NCBI RefSeq assembly: GCF_000169095.1
Contig: NZ_AAVU01000009.1
Location: 62,001-126,000, forward strand
Length of the DNA: 64,000 bases
Reading direction: 5' to 3'
Source: Lyngbya sp. PCC 8106
GTDB lineage: Bacteria; Cyanobacteriota; Cyanobacteriia; Cyanobacteriales; Microcoleaceae
The notes beneath the pieces were generated by a model that was not told the DNA's origin, did no database searches, and saw only the letters and a list, made by a program, of their open reading frames with translations. Below are positions 53,872-62,931 of the stretch, in pieces; positions within the stretch are counted from its first letter, which is position 1; the number at the start of each line of letters is the position of its first letter. The position numbers and the translations under genes are program-made.

Positions 53872-55728
53872 TTAATCTAAATTAACGAGAGAATCAATAA
53901 TTTCTCTAGAAACTTTTGTCTGTTCTTCTGATGTATTTCGACTGCGACGCCCTAACCAAAATGCAGTTGAAGCAATCACCCCAAATGCGGGAAAAACGAG
54001 CCATCCGGGTACTGTTTGCAGCATTTCTATTCCCATCAGTTGCGGTTTAACTGGGTTATCGCTATGAGTTTCATCTTCATGTTTTTCTGCGGTTTTACTT
54101 CCCCCTCGCAGCGATTGAGCATAGAGTTGAATAGCACCTTCAGTAACGATTTTATCGCCTTCAAATAAACCCTGAAGAATCTCAACCTGATCGGCAAATT
54201 GTTGTCCGACTGTAACTTCTACAGGTGTAAAATCTTGACCATTTTGTACATAAACTAACGCTTTACCATTCGCCTCTACGATAGCATTTTCAGGAATAGA
54301 TACAACAGAATTAGTCGTTTTTTCTGTGATTAATTCCAACTCAGCAAACATTCCGGGTTTGAGTAAATTATCCTCATTTTCGAGTTCTGCTCGGACTGGA
54401 ATAACGCGAGTTTCACCTTCAACTATCGGCGAAATTTGAGCAATACGACCTTCAAAAACTTGATTGGGTAAACTATTAACTTTTAGCCGAACATTCTGTC
54501 CTAAACGGACTTGAGCGACATCTTTTTCATACAGATTTGCAGTTGCCCATACTTGGCTATTATCTTGTATTGTCATTAAAGGTAAACCCGCATCATCAAC
54601 GGATTGACCTAACGTAATTTCGCGATCACTTACAACACCAGATATAGGAGCGGTAATAATAACTTTACCTTCATTATTGCCATTTGTCCCTAACTGTTGA
54701 AGTCGTATTTCATAGGTTGTTTGGCTTAAATTTAGATTGGATTTTGCGGCTTCGAGTTCGGCTTCTGTACGTTTTAATTCGGCTTCGGCTTCCAAAACTT
54801 CTCGTTTTTGGTTCGCTCTAATTTGTTGCGATTTAGCTTCAGCGAGTAACCCTTCTGACTCCCGTAAATCTCGCACGGGTAAGTCTATTTCTGCTTGTTT
54901 AACTTCTGTTTCTGCACTCAAAACTTCTCGGCGACTTTGAGCGCGAGCGAGATCAGTTTTTGCGTTAGCTAACCGTTCTTTTGACTCTAAAAAATCACGC
55001 CTGGGTAAAGCACCCGCATTTGTTAATTCTTCATCTCGTTGATAGTTTTCTAGGGCTACTTCTAGAGCAGTTTCTGCTTGTTCAATTTCCGCTTTAGCGA
55101 TTTCAATTTGACGCTGATAATTTTCTTGTGCGACTCCAACAACGGCACCTCTTTCGACAATCGCTTGATCTCGTTCGTAGCGAAGTTGAGCAGCTTTTAA
55201 CTGATTATTTGCTTGTTCAATTTCGGCTTCGGCGATATTTTGTTGACGTTGATAATTTTGTTGGGCGAGTTCTAAATTGGCTTGGGCTTGTTTGAGGTGT
55301 GCTTGTGCTTCGCCTTGATTTTGTAACGCTTCTACTCGCAGTGAAACTAATTCAGGACTCGATAATACCGCTAGAATTTCCCCTTGATTAACTGTGTCTC
55401 CCGGTTCAACTAATAATTCTATCACTTTTCCTGCTAAAGGTGAGGTCACTTCAACAGTTTTTCGGGGTAAAGTTTCAATTTGACCTGTTGTTTTTATCCC
55501 GATATTCATAAAGTCTCGTGTTACAGGTTCAACCCTAATTCCTAAGCGTTGAAGGGTTTGAGAATCTACTGTAATTCCACTGGGCGTAGTGGCTTCAGAC
55601 TCGCTCTGAAATTCGTCTCCATGTCCAGCGTGAGCGAAAACGGGTGTTGGATTTATCAAAAGAACTAAACTAAGAAGCACTCCAGAATATTTAAGAAATT
55701 GAACGGAATAAAAGGGCTGGATTATCAT
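53872..55728 (-). CDS. RND efflux membrane-fusion adaptor
   Basis: A 618-aa CusB/CzcB-type periplasmic adaptor linking the RND pump to an outer channel. Order: signal peptide with a His-rich mature start (HAGHGDE), a lipoyl half-motif near 85-110, a very long alpha-hairpin (about 125-345) with repeated 'ENYQRQ' units, the second lipoyl half ('ITAPISGVVSDREITLGQSVDDAGLP'), beta-barrel and membrane-proximal domain. An extra hydrophobic segment (about 575-595, 'GWLVFPAFGVIASTAFWLGRR') near the C-terminus is unusual for this family. A TTTCAT-N5-TTTCAT repeat is 100 bp upstream. Confidence 0.88.
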   Translation of the reverse strand: MIIQPFYSVQFLKYSGVLLSLVLLINPTPVFAHAGHGDEFQSESEATTPSGITVDSQTLQRLGIRVEPVTRDFMNIGIKTTGQIETLPRKTVEVTSPLAGKVIELLVEPGDTVNQGEILAVLSSPELVSLRVEALQNQGEAQAHLKQAQANLELAQQNYQRQQNIAEAEIEQANNQLKAAQLRYERDQAIVERGAVVGVAQENYQRQIEIAKAEIEQAETALEVALENYQRDEELTNAGALPRRDFLESKERLANAKTDLARAQSRREVLSAETEVKQAEIDLPVRDLRESEGLLAEAKSQQIRANQKREVLEAEAELKRTEAELEAAKSNLNLSQTTYEIRLQQLGTNGNNEGKVIITAPISGVVSDREITLGQSVDDAGLPLMTIQDNSQVWATANLYEKDVAQVRLGQNVRLKVNSLPNQVFEGRIAQISPIVEGETRVIPVRAELENEDNLLKPGMFAELELITEKTTNSVVSIPENAIVEANGKALVYVQNGQDFTPVEVTVGQQFADQVEILQGLFEGDKIVTEGAIQLYAQSLRGGSKTAEKHEDETHSDNPVKPQLMGIEMLQTVPGWLVFPAFGVIASTAFWLGRRSRNTSEEQTKVSREIIDSLVNLD

Positions 55729-55829
55729 ATCTGTCTAACTCAGAAGGGAAAATATCAAAATTAAAATTAGCTTTTATAATCCTGAAACTTACAGCATTTC
55801 AAAATATAGCTTAAGTATTGCACAAAAAA

Positions 55830-55847
55830 ATGAAATGAGGATGAAAT
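55830..55847 (-). promoter_or_regulatory. Candidate response-regulator box, copy 1
   Basis: The minus strand reads ATTTCATCCTCATTTCAT, that is TTTCAT-N5-TTTCAT. It lies about 100 bp before the adaptor gene, in the 324-bp gap behind rppB. The 11-bp spacing of the half-sites fits a tandem OmpR/PhoB-type dimer site. Confidence 0.65.
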
Positions 55848-56052
55848 TTAGATTTTAGGTGATTTTATACTGAACGATGACTAACAACTGAAGGGTCTAG
55901 AACTAGCGATCAAGAGAGTTGCAGTACCAAGATTTGGCAGTTGACATTTAGATCAATTAAAAACAGCTTACAACATTTTTAGTGACTATAAAAATAGAAG
56001 TACAAGCGTCTCACTTGCTATTGCTAAACAATCATTTTAGCTGAGAATTTCA

Positions 56053-57429
56053 TTAACTTTTTAAAGGTAATTTAACCATAAAAATACTTCCTTTTCCTTT
56101 TTCACTTTGTATTTCTATTGTACCTTGATGAGCGCGAATAATTGCTGTAACAATTGCTAATCCTAAACCTGAACCTCCTGTACTCCGAGAGCGATCACTA
56201 TTAATGCGATAAAATCGGTCAAAAATTTTGGTTTGATCTTCTGGAGAAATACCAATTCCTGTATCTTGAACTTGAATAATCGCATAATTTAAACTACTCT
56301 CTAAAATGATGCTAACTTTGCCCCCTGGTAAAGTATATTGAATCCCATTTGTTGCTAAATTAAAAATTACCCGATAAAGTTGAGCTTCGTTTCCTTTAAC
56401 AACAACTGGTTTTTTAACACATATTTCGGTTTTGAGAGTGACTTGATACTGAATTGCTAAAGCGGCTATTTCTTCTTCGGTGTCACTGATTAAATCATTC
56501 AGACAACAGAGATTTTTGGAGGATGATTCTATTTTTTGTTCCATGCGAGATAATAACAACAAATCCTGAACCAGTTGAGAAAGACGATGATTTTGTCGCT
56601 CAATCACTTCTAGAGTTTCTCTGGCTTGATTTTTACTTAAAGTCTGCTCATTTAAAGTCGATTCTAAAGTAGCTCTAATCGCCGCTAAAGGGGTGCGTAA
56701 TTCATGGGCAGCATCGGCTGTAAATTGTTGAATTTGTTGGTAAGATTGATAAATTGGCTGCATAGCAATTCCGGCTAATTTCCAACTGGCAATCGCAACA
56801 CTAATTAAACTTAAAGGCAACCCCAAACCCATCATTAAACGAACATTCGCCAAATATTGATCGAAATCTTGTAGAGAGCGTCCTAATTGTAACCTACCCC
56901 AAATTTGATTATTGCGGGTGTGTAACGGAGTCGAATAAAATAAGTAGCGACTTCCCCGATTATCTTCTAAAGTTTGCCAAGGTTGTGAAGTCAATTTACT
57001 CGCTAAGGTTGGCAATGACGAACCGGATACAGCGATTAAATTTCCCGACGAATTTAACAATCGAATAGAGTAATAATTTCGACTAAAAATTTTATATTGA
57101 TGCAGGGGAGATGGATAAAAATGTCTATGATTAACCGCACTATCTGGGGTATTGCTTTGACAATCATTTTCCGATTCAATCACGCACAAATCCGGTAAAA
57201 TTCGCCAAATATCGGGTTCAAATTGTTCGGGGGTTTTAAAAACAGTTTCTAGGCTATCGTGCAACGTTCCCGCAACGGCTTCAATTTCCCGATCAACGGT
57301 GATTTTATGAGCATGAACGATAGCTTCATAAACACCAAAACCTGATAGACTAAGAATAATTCCCATCACACCCACATACCAACTTGCAATTCGCCAACGG
57401 GTTTGTTGAAAGAGTTGATTTTGCTTCAT
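56053..57429 (-). CDS. rppB: Sensor histidine kinase RppB-like
   Basis: A 458-aa membrane histidine kinase. First helix at about 15-37, a periplasmic sensor of about 160 residues (with Cys82, Cys90 and a His cluster near 101-110), second helix (about 196-218), then HisKA with the phosphoacceptor His242 (DAAHELRTPLA) and HATPase_c with N box, 'DTGIGISPED' and 'GGSGLGLAI'. The start overlaps the end of rppA by four bases. In Synechocystis the same pair (RppAB/NrsRS) responds to metals or redox; here it precedes an RND efflux unit, which supports metal sensing. Confidence 0.87.
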   Translation of the reverse strand: MKQNQLFQQTRWRIASWYVGVMGIILSLSGFGVYEAIVHAHKITVDREIEAVAGTLHDSLETVFKTPEQFEPDIWRILPDLCVIESENDCQSNTPDSAVNHRHFYPSPLHQYKIFSRNYYSIRLLNSSGNLIAVSGSSLPTLASKLTSQPWQTLEDNRGSRYLFYSTPLHTRNNQIWGRLQLGRSLQDFDQYLANVRLMMGLGLPLSLISVAIASWKLAGIAMQPIYQSYQQIQQFTADAAHELRTPLAAIRATLESTLNEQTLSKNQARETLEVIERQNHRLSQLVQDLLLLSRMEQKIESSSKNLCCLNDLISDTEEEIAALAIQYQVTLKTEICVKKPVVVKGNEAQLYRVIFNLATNGIQYTLPGGKVSIILESSLNYAIIQVQDTGIGISPEDQTKIFDRFYRINSDRSRSTGGSGLGLAIVTAIIRAHQGTIEIQSEKGKGSIFMVKLPLKS

Positions 57430-58124
57430 GTTTTGGGAATATAAAAACGGTATCCAAGTCCATAAACAGTTTCAATATAGCGATCACAGCCAATTTCTGC
57501 AAGTTTGCGACGGAGTAAGCGAATTTGAGCAGCAACAACATTACTTTCCGGTTCACCTCCCACTTCCCAGAGTTGATTTAAAAGCCGATCACGAGTAATA
57601 ATTTGTTGGGGATGTCGCATAAAATGATCCAGCAGTTGAAACTCCTTATTTGTCAGGGTAATGGTTTGAGATTGACCGTTAAGTTGTTGACAAGATAGCG
57701 TATAAAGGCGATAATCAAGAATAAGATTTCCGAGTTGTAATTGTTCAGATTTAAACTGAGGAGATCGCCGTAACAAAGCTCTTAACCTGGCGAGTAACTC
57801 TCCCATTCCAAAGGGTTTTACGAGATAATCATCTGCTCCTGCATCTAAACCCAAAATCTTATCCGCTTCTGTATCTTTTGCCGTTAGCATTAAAATTGGA
57901 ATTGAACTGCCTTTTTGTCGCAATTTCTGACAAAGCTGAAGTCCAGAGAGTCCTGGAAGTAGCCAATCAAATATAGTTAGGGTATAATCTGTCCATTGAC
58001 TTTCGAGATAAACGCACGCTTCTTTACCATCTATTACCCAGTCAACAATATAACCATTTTGAGTTAACGTTTGTTTAATTGCTTTACCTAAATCTGGCTC
58101 ATCTTCTACAAGTAAAATTTTCAT
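57426..58124 (-). CDS. rppA: OmpR-type response regulator RppA-like
   Basis: A 232-aa two-component regulator. The receiver domain has the acidic pair E8/D9, phospho-acceptor Asp53 (TIFDWLLPGLSG) and Lys103. The C-terminal winged helix is OmpR/PhoB type ('LTNKEFQLLDHFMRHPQQIITRDRLLNQLWEVGGEPESNVVAAQIRLLRRKL'). It is expected to bind tandem direct repeats such as the TTTCAT-N5-TTTCAT boxes in this locus, which is inference. Its start is 17 bp from a divergent gene, so its promoter must overlap that gene. Confidence 0.9.
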   Translation of the reverse strand: MKILLVEDEPDLGKAIKQTLTQNGYIVDWVIDGKEACVYLESQWTDYTLTIFDWLLPGLSGLQLCQKLRQKGSSIPILMLTAKDTEADKILGLDAGADDYLVKPFGMGELLARLRALLRRSPQFKSEQLQLGNLILDYRLYTLSCQQLNGQSQTITLTNKEFQLLDHFMRHPQQIITRDRLLNQLWEVGGEPESNVVAAQIRLLRRKLAEIGCDRYIETVYGLGYRFYIPKT

Positions 58125-58141
58125 CTAAATGACTAACAAAA

Positions 58142-59014
58142 ATGTCTACTTTAACAGATGATATTACAAAACAGGCTCATCAAGGAAATGTTGTCGCTCT
58201 TGTTCAAGTTCTCAACTCAGAACTCGCAGAAATAGGAGTGAAAACACGAGCAGTATTTGTCGATAATATTCTACAACTCTTATGTGAGGCGACGCAACCC
58301 GAACAGCTTGAACGCTGGACTCTTGTAGCCCGAATTGAGAACATTTTAAAATCAATCTCTCCTCGTCATATTCACCAAGTTCGGATTAATAGTCGTCTTC
58401 TTCAAAGACAACAACTGCTTTGGTTTGAGGAAATAAACCGCAACCCCAATACTCAACTTTTGTGGTATGAAGACATTTTTCTTAAAAAGCCGTCCCTTCC
58501 TCAACGCCTTCTAGGAATAATCCAAGATACCCAATATTTAACTCAAACTTGGACAATTCCGAGAACAACTTCGACTGATTCTATCCAACAAAATCAACCA
58601 TTCCAGCGAGGATTAGTCGGAGGAATGATTGTCAGTCTGGCGGCGTTATTAGTCAGTTTTGGAGTTTATCAATGGCTGAGTTTACAAACTTCTAACCCTG
58701 AAGAAACTCCCTCAACTCCTGTTGCAACACCGACACCCACTCCCGCTCCTGAAAACCAAGCCACTGACTCCGAAAAATTTACTCAAGCCGTTCGACTCGC
58801 CCAAGAAGCAGTAGCCGCAGGAGAAATCGCTCGAACTCGTCAGGAATGGTCAGAAATTGCCGAAACTTGGGGGGAAGCCGCAGAATTAATGGAAGCAGTT
58901 TCCCCAGAATTTTCCCGCTATGCTACCGCTCAAAATCGAGCTTCTCTCTATCGTCGAAATCAGGAAGTTGCTCTTGAAGAAGCCGCACAAGAAAGTGAAT
59001 TTTCTCCCTACTAA
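58142..59014 (+). CDS. Membrane-anchored conserved hypothetical protein
   Basis: A 290-aa protein with a cytosolic helical N-terminal part (about 1-155), a membrane helix (about 160-180, 'GLVGGMIVSLAALLVSFGVYQWL'), a Pro/Thr-rich linker and a helical C-terminal part with 'FTQAVRLAQEAVAAGEIARTRQEWSEIAETWGEAAELMEAV'. No family is recognised. It starts 17 bp from the divergent rppA gene; there is no clear ribosome site before the ATG. It is convergent with pstS, eight bases apart. Confidence 0.7.
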   Translation: MSTLTDDITKQAHQGNVVALVQVLNSELAEIGVKTRAVFVDNILQLLCEATQPEQLERWTLVARIENILKSISPRHIHQVRINSRLLQRQQLLWFEEINRNPNTQLLWYEDIFLKKPSLPQRLLGIIQDTQYLTQTWTIPRTTSTDSIQQNQPFQRGLVGGMIVSLAALLVSFGVYQWLSLQTSNPEETPSTPVATPTPTPAPENQATDSEKFTQAVRLAQEAVAAGEIARTRQEWSEIAETWGEAAELMEAVSPEFSRYATAQNRASLYRRNQEVALEEAAQESEFSPY

Positions 59015-59021
59015 CTCGCGA

Positions 59022-60056
59022 CTAATTTGCTGCAACTTTTTGCTGTACAACTTCAACAATATTGTTACTCACCGCTTGAGGAATACGAGTATATTCTAAG
59101 CTTTGATTTAAACCTTGACCTTCACTCATTACCCAACCCACCATCTTTTTAACCGCATCTGCTTTCTGGGCGCTATCATAATTTTGCTTAACAAGCATCC
59201 AAGTAATCCCCACAATCGGATAACCTTGTTCTGGGTCTTGAAGGTTAGCAGCGCGAAAATCGTTATAAAACCGCACACTTTCGAGAGCTTTACTTGTTTC
59301 CTCAAACGTCGGTGCTACAAATTCACCTGCTAAATTTTCCAGTTGAGCAGTGGGTAGATTTTTTTGGCGAGCAAAGGTATCTTGAACATAACCAATCGCC
59401 CCTTGAGTTTGTTGGACAGTATTCGCAACTCCCGTATTTTGGGGAGCTTTTAGCGGACTTCCGGGCCAATTGGGTAACGGAGAAACATTAACGGTTTTTT
59501 GAAATAGGGGACTGGTAGAACTGAGGTGGCGAGTGAAAATATACGTTGTACCGCTACCATCTTCGCGCACAACAGGTTTCATCGGTAAATTTGGCAAATT
59601 CACACCCGGATTCGCTTTAGCAATTTTGGAGTCATTCCATTGGGTGATTTTTCCCTGGAAAATATCAGCCACCGTAGAACGAGGAAGTTTCAACTCAGAG
59701 ACTCCAGGTACATTAAAAACAACCGCAACAGCGCCGCCTGCGGTGGGAACTTGTACAACTCCATTCGGCATTGTATCAATCTGGGACTGGGAAGGAGGGG
59801 CATCTGTTCCGGCAAAATCAACGCTATTGGCGATAAATTGTTCAATTCCGGCACCGCTTCCGACTGCATCATAACCAACGCTGATACCTGTCTGTTTGTT
59901 GAATTCCTCAAAATAACGCTTGTATAAGGGGGCGGGAAAGGATGCCCCAGCGCCTTTGAGAGAAACCGCAATGGCTTGGCCGATTGTAGCGAATGAAAGC
60001 GTAACGACTGCAACAGAGGCGGTTAGGGTTCGTTGCCAAGTTGATTTTAGAATCAT
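59022..60056 (-). CDS. pstS: Phosphate-binding periplasmic protein PstS
   Basis: Captures inorganic phosphate for the Pst ABC transporter. The ATG at 60056 gives 344 aa; GGAGG is seven bases upstream. A signal peptide (about 1-30) precedes the PBP fold with 'LKGAGASFPAPLYKRYFEEF', 'VGYDAVGSGAGIEQF', 'FAGTDAPPSQ' and 'VREDGSGTTYIFTRHL', the phosphate-contacting loops. The pstCAB genes are not in the window, so it may be one of several PstS copies. A three-unit Pho-box-like repeat lies about 140 bp upstream. Confidence 0.94.
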   Translation of the reverse strand: MILKSTWQRTLTASVAVVTLSFATIGQAIAVSLKGAGASFPAPLYKRYFEEFNKQTGISVGYDAVGSGAGIEQFIANSVDFAGTDAPPSQSQIDTMPNGVVQVPTAGGAVAVVFNVPGVSELKLPRSTVADIFQGKITQWNDSKIAKANPGVNLPNLPMKPVVREDGSGTTYIFTRHLSSTSPLFQKTVNVSPLPNWPGSPLKAPQNTGVANTVQQTQGAIGYVQDTFARQKNLPTAQLENLAGEFVAPTFEETSKALESVRFYNDFRAANLQDPEQGYPIVGITWMLVKQNYDSAQKADAVKKMVGWVMSEGQGLNQSLEYTRIPQAVSNNIVEVVQQKVAAN

Positions 60057-60195
60057 GGTTTGTCCCTCCACTTTAAAATAGAAATTTCTATAAAGATAGC
60101 GTCACTATATCAAAGTTTTTGGTAAGATTTTTCTAGTGTTTAAAAAAATTAAACTTCTAGGATTGGTCGTTGTCTCTGCGTACCTGATGTATATG

Positions 60196-60225
60196 AAGTT
60201 AATCTCTTGTTAAATTCTTCTTAAC
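60196..60225 (-). promoter_or_regulatory. Candidate Pho box for pstS
   Basis: On the minus strand three 8-bp half-sites, GTTAAGAA, TTTAACAA and ATTAACTT, are separated by 3 bp each and share TTAA at an 11-bp period. This is the layout of cyanobacterial Pho boxes bound by PhoB/SphR. It lies about 140 bp before pstS. The remainder of the 311-bp gap is AT-rich with no other signal. Confidence 0.6.
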
Positions 60226-60382
60226 TTCAGTCACAATTTTTAGAAAGTCTTCATCGATTAACTAAATTATGAATGTAAAATTATGAGTTATGAATAATAA
60301 ACAGGAATTCCTGACTGGGAGTACAGAGTATCTATTAAATTAGAAATTGATCATTCTGTTGAGTGGGGTTTAGTTTGATCTG

Positions 60383-60847
60383 GTGAAACAACTTTTTAGG
60401 ATCGATATCACAATCTGGTTTTATTTTTTGACCTTATTACTAAGCTATACTTTTGTAGGCTGGATATTCACTGCATTTGCGGCTTCTTGGAAAATTTGGC
60501 TAGGAACAGTTGCAGTAATCTTACATTTAGCAATAGCAGGAACAGAAGCAATTGTATTAGCAAATGCTTGGGTATTAGCGATCATATTTACTGCGGTCAT
60601 CCAAAAAATATGGCCGATATATTTAGGGGGTTATCTTCCCAAAATAAATGCTCCCTTGTGGGCTATAATTATGATATTATTTTGGTTATTAGCTATTTTT
60701 TTTATAGTTATTCTAGCTTTAACTCGTCAAAAGTTACAGAAAATGGGTTGGAAAAACAGACAAGCAAGTTTAAGTTTAATTATTTTAGTAATACTAGCGT
60801 TAGGTATGGGTTGGATGGTTTTTAAAACAACGTTTAACAATTATTGA
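60383..60847 (+). CDS. Small polytopic membrane protein, unknown
   Basis: A 154-aa protein with four or five membrane helices covering nearly all of its length, short loops, and basic residues at both ends of the helices. The start codon is GTG (60383) without a strong ribosome site. No family is recognised. It precedes another small membrane protein on the same strand. Confidence 0.6.
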   Translation: MKQLFRIDITIWFYFLTLLLSYTFVGWIFTAFAASWKIWLGTVAVILHLAIAGTEAIVLANAWVLAIIFTAVIQKIWPIYLGGYLPKINAPLWAIIMILFWLLAIFFIVILALTRQKLQKMGWKNRQASLSLIILVILALGMGWMVFKTTFNNY

Positions 60848-60934
60848 TTTTGAAAAAATTAAATCACTTGCATCAAACTCTATTGAGTGGAAAGTATTTC
60901 GGATATTCTCAAATAGGTGTATAAACCAAAGATA

Positions 60935-61375
60935 ATGAATAAACAGAGATCTCAACAAAAAAGTGATTACGAACCTTATCGAAATCGAACTCCCGAATAT
61001 TATCTGAACAAAATTCAACCTCAAATTTTATCGAGTTTAAATGCGGAACAAATAACTGCTATTCGAGATATTTTAAAACAAGCAATCCCTAAAAATTCTC
61101 CTAAAATTGTTGACTTAAGAGTAACAATAGATTTAATTTTATCTCGATTTTATCTTGTTTTATTACTCGGAAAAGAACGTCGTCGTGGACAACGCGAATA
61201 TCCAGTTACAGGAATCACTCGAATTGGAAACCTAATCGCCGCCACTCTTTTACTGATTGCAATTAATTTGCTGATTAGCGCGTTTATTTTTTTGTTACTT
61301 TATCTGATTAAATCAGCATTAGGAATTGACTTGTTTCCAGGAGAACACCTAAAAGATCAACTCAAAAAGTTTTAA
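60935..61375 (+). CDS. Small membrane protein, unknown
   Basis: A 146-aa protein. The first ~75 residues are soluble and basic ('RNRTPEYYLNKIQPQILSSLNAEQITAIRDILKQAI'), followed by two hydrophobic parts (about 55-72 and 110-135), the second a strong helix 'GNLIAATLLLIAINLLISAFIFLLLYLI'. No family is recognised. The ATG at 60935 is preferred to the in-frame GTG at 60917. It ends four bases inside the convergent aroB. Confidence 0.6.
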   Translation: MNKQRSQQKSDYEPYRNRTPEYYLNKIQPQILSSLNAEQITAIRDILKQAIPKNSPKIVDLRVTIDLILSRFYLVLLLGKERRRGQREYPVTGITRIGNLIAATLLLIAINLLISAFIFLLLYLIKSALGIDLFPGEHLKDQLKKF

Positions 61376-62466
61376 AACATCCCTTGCAAAACCTCTCGAA
61401 TTACCTCCGAGGGAACTTCATCTGTAATCGTTACCGTACCAATTGCTGTCGGCAAAATAAACCGCACTTTCTTATTTTTAACCTTTTTATCCGTTAATAA
61501 AGAGGCTAAAATCTCATCAATTTTAATACCCGTGGGTAACTTTGTCGGTAAACCCGTCTTTTGAATTAACGCCAATTGACGGCGATCGCAATCTTCATCC
61601 CATAGCCCCAACTTAACCGCAATTCGACTCGCTGCAACCATACCAATTCCCACCGCTTCCCCGTGCAAAACTGTTGTATATCCGGTTAAACTTTCTACTG
61701 CATGACCAATCGTATGACCATAGTTTAAAATCGCCCGCAGTCCCAACTCTTTTTCGTCTTTACTCACCACAGAAGCTTTACTTTGACAAGACCTTTGTAA
61801 AATTTCTTGTAATAACGACGGTTCAATAAACTGCATTTGATCTAAGCGTTGGGCTTGTTCTAAATGGGTAAATAATTCCGCATCCCAAATTACCCCATAT
61901 TTAATCACTTCCGCCATTCCCGCCCGAAATTCTCGTTCTGGTAACGTTTTTAAAACCAACGGATCAATAATCACCTTTCGGGGTTGATGAAACGCCCCAA
62001 TCAGATTTTTACCTTGAGGATGATTAACCCCGGTTTTCCCGCCAATAGACGCATCCACCATCGCCAACAGCGTCGTCGGAACTTGGACAACATTAATCCC
62101 TCGCAACCAAGTAGAAGCGGCGAACCCAGTCATATCCCCAACAATACCCCCACCTAAAGCAATCATCGTCGCAGAACGTTCCAGGCGATGTTCTAAGGCG
62201 ATATCATAGACTTTTTGCAAAGTTTCTAGGGTTTTGTGGGGTTCCCCTGCTGGAAGTGTACAGCAAGCCACCTCAAAGCCAGTCTTTTCAACAGAGGTGA
62301 TCACCTGTTGTCCATAGTGGTGAAAAATCTCTGGGTTAGACACAATCAATACTTTTTGACCAAGCTGGAGAGGAGTGATCAATTCTCCCAATTTCTCTAG
62401 ACTTCCAGGCGCGATCGCAATATCGTAGGAAAGTTGTTCTAAATTCACGCGAATCACTGATTCCAT
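61372..62466 (-). CDS. aroB: 3-dehydroquinate synthase
   Basis: Converts DAHP to 3-dehydroquinate, the second step of the shikimate pathway, using NAD+ and a divalent metal. The 364-aa protein has the NAD-binding GGGIVGDMTGFAASTWLRG, the metal ligands in HPQGKNLIGAFHQPRKVIID, and 'LRAILNYGHTIGHAVE' with 'VLHGEAVGIGM'. All key residues appear intact. Cytosolic, apparently in its own unit. Confidence 0.96.
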   Translation of the reverse strand: MESVIRVNLEQLSYDIAIAPGSLEKLGELITPLQLGQKVLIVSNPEIFHHYGQQVITSVEKTGFEVACCTLPAGEPHKTLETLQKVYDIALEHRLERSATMIALGGGIVGDMTGFAASTWLRGINVVQVPTTLLAMVDASIGGKTGVNHPQGKNLIGAFHQPRKVIIDPLVLKTLPEREFRAGMAEVIKYGVIWDAELFTHLEQAQRLDQMQFIEPSLLQEILQRSCQSKASVVSKDEKELGLRAILNYGHTIGHAVESLTGYTTVLHGEAVGIGMVAASRIAVKLGLWDEDCDRRQLALIQKTGLPTKLPTGIKIDEILASLLTDKKVKNKKVRFILPTAIGTVTITDEVPSEVIREVLQGMF

Positions 62467-62599
62467 TGTGTCCCCCTGATCAATTTATCCCGACACAGAT
62501 GTATTCTAGCTCACCTTATCTAATTTTCGGCGTGGAGCAGATCGCTTTGAGCAACGAGAGGAAACGCCGCGACCTGTAGTTGTACAATAAAGATTCATA

Positions 62600-62892
62600 C
62601 CTCACGCAAAAACCAAGCAGAGTAGGTTCAGTACCTTGAAAACTAGAGTTAGGGGGTTCTAGTCAGGAAAGCTTGACTGGGTGCCCGCTCGCAACAAGTA
62701 CAAAGTCTTGTGAGACGACCTACCGCAGGGCTTGCGGAATCGGGACTCTGTAATGGGTCGAAAGTCTGTGGACATGACGTAAGACGGGACATAATTAATG
62801 CAAATTAGTTGTGTACGCAGACGTGGATGAAACAGAAACTTAAATCGTGAGGTTTAAGAATCCCTCGCCTCTGGTGATGGGAGGATGTCAAG
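62600..62892 (+). mobile_element. Transposon remnant with omega-RNA-like right end
   Basis: Fills most of the 465-bp gap between aroB and petL. The last 120 bases resemble the right end of cyanobacterial IS605/IS1341 (tnpB) elements: a segment 'GAAACAGAAACTTAAATC', a small hairpin CCCTC..GGGAGG and the terminal string GGGAGGATGTCAA. No open tnpB frame is left. It could encode an omega-RNA scaffold whose guide would follow at 62893. The left boundary is uncertain. Identification is by resemblance only. Confidence 0.5.
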
Positions 62893-62931
62893 TTTCAATA
62901 GTGATAATGATGTTTCGTGGAGCAATAAAAA

